11,663 nucleotides of DNA from an uncultured Bacilli bacterium (lineage in GTDB: Bacteria > Bacillota_I > Bacilli_A > RF39 > UBA660), in assembly GCA_934098435.1 (NCBI GenBank), contig CAKOOV010000018.1, forward strand, positions 1 through 11,663, in the 5' to 3' direction. Made by a program: the position numbers and the translations under genes. This document shows positions 6,797 to 11,663 of the stretch, piece after piece (the first letter of the stretch is position 1; every line of letters begins with the position of its first letter). Under the pieces are notes generated by a model. That model saw nothing but the letters and a program-made list of their open reading frames with translations. It did not search any database and was not told where the DNA came from.

Positions 6797-6869
6797 ATAC
6801 CTCACTTCCATAAGGGTGGTTATGTTTATTCATATTATTCTATTCAAAACCATAAATAAAGTGAGGTAT
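6797..6869 (-). promoter_or_regulatory. Inverted repeat able to mask the gerE ribosome binding site
   Basis: AAGTGAGGTAT (minus strand, 6807-6797) contains the gerE Shine-Dalgarno. Its exact reverse complement ATACCTCACTT lies upstream (6869-6859), with 51 nt between. A transcript entering from spoIIIAH would carry both arms and could form an 11-bp helix over the ribosome site. A transcript begun at the candidate promoter inside the loop would lack the upstream arm. The repeat is directly visible; the regulatory role is inferred. Confidence 0.5.
6836..6862 (-). promoter_or_regulatory. Possible sigma-K-type promoter of gerE
   Basis: On the minus strand, AC (6862-6861) is followed after 16 nt by AATAGAATA (6844-6836), close to the sigma-K pattern AC-N16/17-CATAnnnTA. 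gerE of Bacillus is sigma-K dependent. The sequence is so AT-rich that a chance match is possible. Confidence 0.35.
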
Positions 6870-6877
6870 AATAGCCT

Positions 6878-7369
6878 TTATTTATTAAATTTTACTGAAA
6901 TATACATCTTATCATCAAATTCCTTTTGTACTAATCTCATAATATTATTAGCCATAGTAGCACTACTATCATCAGAATCAAGTACCACTCTAACATTATC
7001 TCCTTCAATTTTAACAAAATTTTCACAAGAACAACTATCTTTAATCTTAGATTCTAAAGTTTCTTCTTTTGAAGAATTCTTATTAATAAGCTTTAATTCT
7101 TCAAATACTTCATTCTTTTCTTTAGTACTAACTTCACTATTAGTAAGTTTTTCTTTTAAACCATTAATCTTTTCTTTAACTTCATTCTCATCTTCTACCT
7201 TCAAAGCAGAAATTACTGTTGACTCTTCTACATTAACAGTACTATTATCAACCTTTTCATTCTCTAATTTACTATCAAAAATTTCACTAGGCATAGTAAC
7301 ATAATAAATTGATAATACCAATACTAAACTAAATAACGTTAAAAACCACAAATTCTTCTTATTAATCAT
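6878..7369 (-). CDS. spoIIIAH: SpoIIIAH-like sporulation protein
   Basis: A 163-aa single-pass membrane protein. The membrane helix is at about residues 6-24 (NLWFLTLFSLVLVLSIYYVT), and the NLWFLTLFSLVLVLSIYYVT opening resembles Bacillus SpoIIIAH. The middle is a charged helical stretch (55-110). The C-terminal ring-building (YscJ/FliF-like) domain has ENFVKIEGDNVRVVLDSDD and ANNIMRLVQKEF (116-151). In Bacillus the protein in the mother-cell membrane joins SpoIIQ of the forespore to make the feeding-tube channel. This copy is shorter (163 against about 218 aa) and has C113 and C115. It stands alone: neither spoIIIAG nor any other spoIIIA gene is upstream. AGAGGA lies 5 nt from the ATG and a sigma-E-like promoter is at 7391-7418. 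Confidence 0.85.
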   Translation of the reverse strand: MINKKNLWFLTLFSLVLVLSIYYVTMPSEIFDSKLENEKVDNSTVNVEESTVISALKVEDENEVKEKINGLKEKLTNSEVSTKEKNEVFEELKLINKNSSKEETLESKIKDSCSCENFVKIEGDNVRVVLDSDDSSATMANNIMRLVQKEFDDKMYISVKFNK

Positions 7370-7390
7370 ATTATTCCTCTTTTCTATTAA

Positions 7391-7418
7391 ATTATATTTA
7401 ATAAATAAAATAATATGA
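7391..7418 (-). promoter_or_regulatory. Candidate sigma-E promoter of spoIIIAH
   Basis: On the minus strand, TCATATT (7418-7412) matches the sigma-E -35. After 13 bp, AATATAAT (7398-7391) matches 6 of 8 bases of the -10 CATACAAT. Transcription would start near 7384, about 15 nt before the start codon. Mother-cell sigma-E control is expected for this gene. Confidence 0.55.
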
Positions 7419-7460
7419 TTAAATTAACTCATTTCCTGATTAGCTAATAATCTCATCAGG

Positions 7461-7488
7461 TGATAAAAAGTCTATAGTCTTTTTATCA
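7461..7488. terminator. Near-palindromic hairpin between tagO remnant and spoIIIAH
   Basis: TGATAAAAAG (7461-7470) and CTTTTTATCA (7479-7488) are exact reverse complements around TCTATAGT. The A/T runs lie within the stem, so it could act as a weak terminator on either strand. It probably insulates spoIIIAH from upstream transcription. A smaller hairpin, CCTGAT/ATCAGG (7435-7440 and 7455-7460), is adjacent. Confidence 0.5.
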
Positions 7489-7513
7489 AACATTTATCTA
7501 TCTCTTTATATAA

Positions 7514-7543
7514 TATTAAAACTGTCGCAAAATTTGCGGCAGT
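7514..7543 (-). terminator. Probable original terminator of the tagO gene
   Basis: ACTGTCGCAAA (7521-7531) and TTTGCGGCAGT (7533-7543) form a GC-rich stem with one G-U pair. On the minus strand it is followed by TTTTAATATT. It lies only 25 bp beyond the displaced tagO 3' end at 7568-7635, which is where the native tagO terminator would have been before the cassette entered. Confidence 0.75.
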
Positions 7544-7566
7544 AACTTATTTTTAATTAAAATATC

Positions 7567-7635
7567 ATTATTTATCATTCTTTTTATCATGATTCCAAAT
7601 AATATTAGTTTTAAGTACTAATAATATAGTTAAAA
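7567..7635 (-). repeat. Displaced copy of the tagO 3' end (outer direct repeat)
   Basis: These 69 bp match 9511-9579 in the same orientation with only two mismatches, at 7580 and 7583. They encode the last 21 residues of the tagO product plus its stop (7568-7570). Both mismatches are silent third positions in two adjacent lysine codons (AAA-AAG here, AAG-AAA in the live gene). Similarity continues weakly for about 10 bp on the low-coordinate side and stops at once on the other. The 51 bp from 7585 to 7635 are identical. This is the fragment left beyond the cassette and is not translated with anything. Confidence 0.95.
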
Positions 7636-7642
7636 ATATATA

Positions 7643-7669
7643 AGAAAAAAGGAACCTCAGTTCCTTTTT
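7643..7669. terminator. Terminator of the abi gene and its small RNA
   Basis: AAAAAGGAAC (7646-7655) and GTTCCTTTTT (7660-7669) are exact 10-bp arms around CTCA. On the minus strand six T follow the stem; on the plus strand the arm itself ends in TTTTT. It lies at the edge of the cassette, about 10 bp from the outer repeat. Confidence 0.88.
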
Positions 7670-7696
7670 CCCCCGTTAATACGGAATTTAATTACA
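7645..7696 (-). ncRNA. Candidate small RNA (~50 nt) behind the Abi_2/HEPN gene
   Basis: A promoter at 7702-7730 would start an RNA near 7696 that ends in the hairpin at 7646-7669. The predicted transcript has a first hairpin UUCCGU-AUUA-ACGGGG (about 7671-7686), a G- and A-rich linker, and the terminator hairpin; no convincing open reading frame fits. Structured RNAs linked to AbiF/Abi_2 genes are known (the abiF RNA motif), and some act as antitoxins. I could not compare this one to that motif's consensus. It may instead be only the 3' tail of the abi transcript. Confidence 0.45.
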
Positions 7697-7701
7697 TATT
7701 A

Positions 7702-7730
7702 ATAATATCACATTTTATTATTTTTGTAAA
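7702..7730 (-). promoter_or_regulatory. Sigma-A promoter of the candidate small RNA
   Basis: On the minus strand, TTTACA (7730-7725), 17 bp, then TATTAT (7707-7702), preceded by TGA to give an extended -10. An inverted repeat, ATTACATATT (7691-7700) and AATATGTAAT (7729-7738), flanks it, overlapping the -35 and the expected start. It begins 47 bp after the abi stop and points at a terminator only about 50 bp away. Confidence 0.6.
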
Positions 7731-7776
7731 TATGTAATCATTATATTTATATGTTTTTTTTCTTTTATTATGTAGT

Positions 7777-9297
7777 TCATTTAATATTTACAAAAAAATT
7801 TTTATTTATGCCAGTAAACTCTGTATAACGTCTTCTTGCTGGAAAATGTTTATATTTAGATTTAATTTCATTAACTTTAATTCTTTTTGATACATAATTT
7901 ATTTTATCTATTATTTCCTGTAATTGTCTTTCTTTAGTTTTTAATGTTGCTTTATATGCCTTTCCAGACTCTATTTTTTCTATAAGACTAGATGTTTCTA
8001 AATCATATATTGATAGTTCCTCTGCAATAATATTTTTCAATTCATAAATTAGATTCGAATTTTCAATCTCAACGTTAGATTTACTTAAAACTATATTATA
8101 TTTTGAATATATTTCTATTAATTCTGTATAAAAATTAGTGTTTTTATCAATATGCTTTAACATTTTATACAAAATATATATTATCTTTGAAAGATCCAAT
8201 TTAGTCGAATTATTTGAATTAAAGTTATCATTGCCAAAATATTCTTTTAAGCTATTCATTAATGAACCCATTATATTTATTTGCTGCTTTTCTCTTGGTA
8301 ATTTATTACCCTTATCATCCTTATATTCGCTTTTTGTCAATGGTAATTCATATTCAAATTTTGGATTACCATTTATGCTATAATTAGATATATTATAACA
8401 ATATATTGGTTGATTATGAGCCAACATGTTTCTAAATTCTCCTAAATAACATAATAATGTTTTAAAATTATTAATCATCTTCCTTTCATAATTTATTTGT
8501 TTAACATTTTTTCCTCTAGTTTCTTCTGTTAAATTAAGTTGTGTAAAAAAATTTAGACATCTTAAGAATATTTTATATGAATCATTAGAATTTAAATTAG
8601 CAATAGCATAGTATGTTTGGTTCATCGCCAAATCATTTATAATAATCCAATATGGAACAATTAAATGTTGATCTCTCTTTCTCTTAATTGGTTTAGATTT
8701 TTGATTATCATATTTATCAATTATTAACTTCATCGTATTGAATGACTTTGACTTTAATGATGTTGTATTATAATTATCCATATTAACTAAATAATTAGGC
8801 TCTGCGCCTATATCATTAAGATAAGAAATAAAAATATTCTTTATATTTTCTTCAACTATCAATGTATATTTTAATAACATCATTCTTAATTCATGTTCAA
8901 ATTTATACATTCTAACAAAATCTATATATAAAGTATCTAAAGTATAAATATGATGATGATATTTAATAATTTTAATTTGATTTTCCTTTTCTTGTAAAGT
9001 TTTTCCACATAGTCCATATTTCTTACATATTCTATCACATATTGCTTCATATAAATCATCATCATTAACTTCATCTTTTATTTGAAAAGATTTTCTATAG
9101 TAATTTAATCTTATTTTGTTTGTGATGTTACTTTTTATTTTTTCAATATCATCCTCATCAATTGCAAAAAGATTTTTATAGGCATTAATAACTTGAAAAT
9201 AACTATACTTCTTAAATAGAACTTTATCTCCCCTTAAAAATTTTATTCCTTTATTTTTAGTTATTGTAATAAGCTTATTAGTTGAATTAGTTTCCAT
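7777..9297 (-). CDS. Abi_2/AbiF-like HEPN abortive-infection protein
   Basis: A 506-aa soluble protein matching the Abi_2 (AbiD/AbiF) layout. An N-terminal segment KGIKFLRGDKVLFKKYSYFQ is followed by the helical YKFEHELRMMLLKYTLIVEENIK (131-153), PYWIIINDLAMNQ (215-227) and the HEPN motif R289-N-M-L-A-H294 in GEFRNMLAHN. HEPN Rx4-6H motifs form RNase active sites in Abi, toxin and Cas13 proteins. The family usually has about 300-350 residues, so the C-terminal ~190 residues (charged, ending FPARRRYTEFTGINKNFF, 485-502) are an extension I do not recognise. GGAGG lies 5 nt from the ATG, with a five-unit TTA repeat (9310-9324) just upstream. It is the only protein gene between the two tagO-end repeats, and a candidate small RNA lies behind it. 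RNA cleavage and phage defence are inferred from the family. Confidence 0.8.
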   Translation of the reverse strand: METNSTNKLITITKNKGIKFLRGDKVLFKKYSYFQVINAYKNLFAIDEDDIEKIKSNITNKIRLNYYRKSFQIKDEVNDDDLYEAICDRICKKYGLCGKTLQEKENQIKIIKYHHHIYTLDTLYIDFVRMYKFEHELRMMLLKYTLIVEENIKNIFISYLNDIGAEPNYLVNMDNYNTTSLKSKSFNTMKLIIDKYDNQKSKPIKRKRDQHLIVPYWIIINDLAMNQTYYAIANLNSNDSYKIFLRCLNFFTQLNLTEETRGKNVKQINYERKMINNFKTLLCYLGEFRNMLAHNQPIYCYNISNYSINGNPKFEYELPLTKSEYKDDKGNKLPREKQQINIMGSLMNSLKEYFGNDNFNSNNSTKLDLSKIIYILYKMLKHIDKNTNFYTELIEIYSKYNIVLSKSNVEIENSNLIYELKNIIAEELSIYDLETSSLIEKIESGKAYKATLKTKERQLQEIIDKINYVSKRIKVNEIKSKYKHFPARRRYTEFTGINKNFFVNIK

Positions 9298-9510
9298 AGT
9301 ACCTCCGTGTTATTATTATTATTATGCTTAAATAATTCTTACATAAATTATGTACATTGTAAATTTTGATATACATTAAACTATTTTAAAATTATTTATA
9401 GTTTTATTATTTACAATTAAATATTTTTTTAAGACAATTTATATCTAAAAACAAAGAATATCACTTATTTTAAAATAATCTTTTTTATAATTAACAATTT
9501 AAAATATATT
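9298..9510. other. Leader region of the abi gene
   Basis: These 213 bp hold no gene. They contain the abi ribosome site (GGAGG, 9302-9306), the TTA x5 microsatellite (9310-9324), a 15-bp palindrome TACATAAATTATGTA (9340-9354), and a stem AAACTAT/ATAGTTT (9378-9404). I find no confident sigma-A promoter: the best -10 candidate, CATAAT, lies inside the palindrome without a good -35. The TTACATA motif of the palindrome recurs in the inverted repeat flanking the small-RNA promoter, which may point to a shared regulator or may be chance in AT-rich DNA. Confidence 0.5.
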
Positions 9511-9579
9511 ATTATTTATCATTTTTCTTATCATGATTCCAAATAATATTAGTTTTAAGTACTAATAATATAGTTAAAA
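9511..9579 (-). repeat. Live copy of the tagO 3' end (inner direct repeat)
   Basis: Partner of 7567-7635, offset by exactly 1944 bp, 67 of 69 bases identical. This copy completes the tagO reading frame. An imperfect inverted repeat lies within it: GTTTTAA (9552-9558) and TTAAAAC (9574-9580), with ACTA/TAGT inside. That resembles a recombinase core site, though it is also coding sequence. Confidence 0.95.
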
Positions 9580-10570
9580 CAAATAATATAATATATATAA
9601 TAATACCATATATATTAGTACCAAGTACTCTATTACCAATAGCATATAATATAGAAGCAATAGCAAATAAAATATCAACTAAATATATAACTAAAACAGT
9701 TTTAGTTTGTGATAATCTAAGTTTAAGTAACTGATGATGTAAATGATTTTTATCAGGTTCACCAAGAGGTTTATGATTAACAAGTCTTCTAAGAATAGCA
9801 AATAAAGTATCCATAATAGGAATAGCTAATAAAAGCATAGGAATAATAAATGATGTAAGAGTAATATTCTTAAATCCTAATAATGCTATTACAGCAATAA
9901 TATAACCTAAAAACATACTACCAGAATCACCCATAAATATTTTAGCAGGATGAAAATTATGTACTAAAAATCCAAGAGTACTACCAAGCATAATAAATGT
10001 TAAAGTAGTATCCAAACCACCAGCATTATTAAGAAGCATTGCAATAATACCAACAGTTAAGAAATATATACTAGATATTCCAGAAGCCAAACCATCAAGT
10101 CCATCTATTAAATTAATACAATTAATAATAGCCACAATAAATAATATAGTTATAGGATAAGAAAGTATACCAAAATTCAAATACAATCCAAAAGCAGATA
10201 CATCTTTTAATAATATTCCACCATATAAAGGTATAATAGCAGCTCCAGCAATTTGTCCTAATAACTTATATTTAGCAGGTACAGGTTTAATATCATCAAA
10301 AATACCAGTAACCAAAATAATAAAACTACCAATAAGTACAGCATTCATTTGTATAGAATGTTGACCAAATAACATATAACCAATTAAAAATCCAGCATAT
10401 ATACCAAGACCACCCAATCTAGGTATAGGTACAGTATGAACCTTTCTAGCATTAGGAATATCCATTGCCCCAATAAATTCAGCTATCTTTTTAACAACAG
10501 GTATAAATAAAGCAGTTATTATAAACGTTGTTAATACAATCAATATTACATCATTAATTTCCATTATCAC
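9512..10570 (-). CDS. tagO: TagO/WecA-like undecaprenyl-phosphate GlcNAc-1-phosphate transferase
   Basis: A 352-aa polytopic membrane enzyme (about 10-11 helices). It moves a sugar-1-phosphate, in this clade usually GlcNAc, from the UDP-sugar to undecaprenyl phosphate, the first step of teichoic-acid or other wall-polymer synthesis. The family motifs are present: the aspartate pair D92-D93 in GIFDDIKPVPAKYKL, NLIDGLDGLASG (153-164), KIFMGDSGSMFLGY (210-223), and the cytoplasmic PDKNHLHHQLLKLRLSQ (272-288), which sets this family apart from MraY. The start is GTG at 10570, 5 nt behind AGGAG; an ATG at 10564 is an alternative. It has its own sigma-A promoter. The final 21 codons are duplicated downstream of the abi cassette, so the present 3' end may be an imported allele. 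The gene itself is intact. Confidence 0.92.
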   Translation of the reverse strand: MIMEINDVILIVLTTFIITALFIPVVKKIAEFIGAMDIPNARKVHTVPIPRLGGLGIYAGFLIGYMLFGQHSIQMNAVLIGSFIILVTGIFDDIKPVPAKYKLLGQIAGAAIIPLYGGILLKDVSAFGLYLNFGILSYPITILFIVAIINCINLIDGLDGLASGISSIYFLTVGIIAMLLNNAGGLDTTLTFIMLGSTLGFLVHNFHPAKIFMGDSGSMFLGYIIAVIALLGFKNITLTSFIIPMLLLAIPIMDTLFAILRRLVNHKPLGEPDKNHLHHQLLKLRLSQTKTVLVIYLVDILFAIASILYAIGNRVLGTNIYGIIIYIILFVLTILLVLKTNIIWNHDKKNDK

Positions 10571-10600
10571 TACAACTCCTTAAATAAACATTACATTTAT

Positions 10601-10629
10601 ATTATATAACATATTTAATATTTTATCAA
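10601..10629 (-). promoter_or_regulatory. Sigma-A promoter of tagO
   Basis: On the minus strand, TTGATA (10629-10624), a 17-bp spacer and TATAAT (10606-10601). The -35 abuts the stop codon of the upstream acyltransferase gene, so tagO need not rely on read-through. Confidence 0.8.
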
Positions 10630-11643
10630 TCACAAATATTTTTTAATATATGGTATCTGTCTTAACATATACGTAAAAATACCGCTAATTACAAAAACTG
10701 ATATTTCTAATAAGTATATACCAATATATTTATTAAAATTAAATACTAATTGAAATGTATTTGAATAATAAATGTAATGAATTATTAAATAGTGAAATAA
10801 ATATATGCCAAATGTACATTCACTAACTAAATTAATAATGTTAGCAATTTTACTATTAACCCTTTTTGTATCGAAGTAGTATCTCACAATATAAAACAAC
10901 ATTGCAGAAGCTCCTATTGAAAAAACAGTGTCATAACTATCAAATGCGTATGAAATTTTTTCTGTATTTATATATGGAATGTATAATGTTAGGAAAAACA
11001 TCATTATTATTATTGGAAATGCTACAACTGCAATATTTTTTGCATTCTTTTTTAAATCACAAGTTGTAAGAAAATACCCCAATATATATATACCAACAAT
11101 TTTAGAAAAATTGCAAATATAAAATAAAGTATTTATTTTTATGTTTAATAAGGCATTAAATAAATCTATTAATGTGGGAATTGCTAAACAAATTATAAAT
11201 AAATGTTCATAATCTTTATTATTAAAATTTTTTATCATTTTTTGTAATAATGGTGTCACTAAGTAAAGAGAAATTAGCATATATAAATACCAATATGGAT
11301 ATATTATAGGTTCTTCAATAAAATTTTTAATAAATCCAATAATATTTATTCCATTACTTTTATAATAAATAATTGCGGATATGAAAATTAACGGGATAAC
11401 TATTCTTATTATTTTTTTAGTTATATCATTGTAACTTGATTCTTTTTTTAACAGTAACGAACCAGTCACCATTATAAATATTGGTACCGCAATTTTACAT
11501 ATAGCAAAATTTACACAATAAAATATAATTGTTATTTTGCTTGGGTTATCTCCTAATACATATCCACCAGCATGATTTACTATTACTAGAAAACATGCTA
11601 TTATTTTTAATATATCTAACCATAGTGTTCTTTTAATTTTCAT
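10630..11643 (-). CDS. Acyltransferase-3 family membrane protein
   Basis: A 337-aa protein with about ten hydrophobic segments, matching the acyltransferase-3 (OafA/WecH-like) family, which acetylates or otherwise acylates surface glycans from the cytoplasmic acyl-CoA side. The N-terminal signature RTLWLDILKIIACFLVIVNH (5-24) is clear. The catalytic-type histidine is H24, but the arginine usual in the R-x10-H motif is lysine (K13). Other family features include the PIFIMVTGSLLLKK loop (54-67), PYWYLYMLISLYLVTPLL (115-132) and the late TFGIYLFHYLIIH helix (276-288). It lacks the extra extracellular SGNH domain, and its length is normal for the short type. AGGGA lies 5 nt before the ATG; its promoter is outside the window. 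Next to tagO it probably modifies a cell-surface polymer; the substrate is unknown. Confidence 0.85.
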   Translation of the reverse strand: MKIKRTLWLDILKIIACFLVIVNHAGGYVLGDNPSKITIIFYCVNFAICKIAVPIFIMVTGSLLLKKESSYNDITKKIIRIVIPLIFISAIIYYKSNGINIIGFIKNFIEEPIIYPYWYLYMLISLYLVTPLLQKMIKNFNNKDYEHLFIICLAIPTLIDLFNALLNIKINTLFYICNFSKIVGIYILGYFLTTCDLKKNAKNIAVVAFPIIIMMFFLTLYIPYINTEKISYAFDSYDTVFSIGASAMLFYIVRYYFDTKRVNSKIANIINLVSECTFGIYLFHYLIIHYIYYSNTFQLVFNFNKYIGIYLLEISVFVISGIFTYMLRQIPYIKKYL

Positions 11644-11663
11644 TTTTCCCTACTTATACTTAT

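Larger units (their letters stand above)
7370..7776. other. 407-bp gene-free region between abi and spoIIIAH
   Basis: No protein gene is supported here. From spoIIIAH outward it holds a sigma-E-like promoter, two hairpins (7435-7460 and 7461-7488), the presumed native tagO terminator (7514-7543), the displaced tagO end (7567-7635), the cassette terminator (7643-7669), and a small-RNA unit with its promoter (7645-7738). The density of signals fits a junction between old chromosome and inserted DNA. Confidence 0.7.

Noticed and set aside
6795..6833. 13-codon upstream extension of gerE
   Set aside because: No ribosome site at 6833. The ATG at 6794 has one and gives the usual GerE length.
6816..7304. 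162-codon plus-strand open frame opposite spoIIIAH
   Set aside because: It is the antisense shadow of spoIIIAH, rich in Ser/Leu/Phe from reversed Lys/Glu codons, and has no ribosome site or family resemblance.
8138..8383. 81-codon plus-strand open frame inside the abi gene
   Set aside because: Antisense of a well-supported gene, with no start signal and no recognisable protein features.
9340..9404. Hairpins in the abi leader as a second structured RNA
   Set aside because: The arms are almost pure A/T in AT-rich DNA and lack a clear promoter or terminator, so chance is likely. They are noted only as part of the leader.
10866..11069. 67-codon plus-strand open frame inside the acyltransferase gene
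   Set aside because: Antisense shadow in AT-rich membrane-protein DNA, with no ribosome site.
1..11663. CRISPR arrays, tRNA or rRNA genes, transposases, integrases
   Set aside because: I saw no regularly spaced repeats, no tRNA-like cloverleaf and no recombinase or transposase frame. The only long repeat is the tagO-end pair.

Overview
The window comes from a very AT-rich, endospore-forming member of the Bacillota. Three sporulation genes show this: an alpha/beta-type small acid-soluble spore protein, a GerE-type regulator and a SpoIIIAH-like protein. Tryptophan is encoded by TGG and TGA acts as a stop, so the ordinary bacterial code is used. The overall look suggests an uncultured gut Bacilli, Erysipelotrichia or Clostridia lineage. 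That placement is an impression, not a proof. Almost everything is transcribed on the minus strand; only a toxin-antitoxin pair runs on the plus strand.

Layout from low to high coordinates. (1) 1-1983: a minus-strand unit with a strong sigma-A promoter, a lone type IV pilin-like gene, and thiI 11 bp behind it, followed by the SASP gene and a terminator. (2) 2034-2686 (plus): a DinJ/YafQ toxin-antitoxin operon with an ideal promoter and a symmetric candidate operator. The toxin reading frame is intact but begins at ATA instead of ATG. (3) 2707-6494: mutS with its own promoter, then an SDR oxidoreductase and a DUF4186 gene forming a second unit. (4) 6588-7418: gerE and a stand-alone spoIIIAH. 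A candidate sigma-E promoter precedes spoIIIAH, a weaker sigma-K-like promoter precedes gerE, and an inverted repeat can mask the gerE ribosome binding site. (5) 7567-9579: the most unusual part. A cassette of about 1.94 kb sits between two near-identical copies (67 of 69 bp) of the last 21 codons of the neighbouring tagO/wecA-like gene. It carries one large Abi_2/AbiF-like HEPN protein and, just behind it, a promoter and terminator that would make an RNA of about 50 nt. (6) 9512-11643: the tagO/wecA-like glycosyltransferase with its own sigma-A promoter, and an acyltransferase-3 membrane protein, both probably concerned with surface polysaccharide.

The central reading is that region 5 is a compact abortive-infection cassette integrated at the 3' end of a wall-polymer gene. 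Its edges resemble the attL/attR pattern of tyrosine-recombinase elements: the gene end is rebuilt by the incoming copy and the old end is displaced beyond the cargo. No integrase is present. The toxin may be paired with a small structured RNA, as reported for AbiF-family genes. The integration and RNA parts are inference from sequence patterns. The repeat, the HEPN motif, the promoter elements and the hairpins are directly visible.
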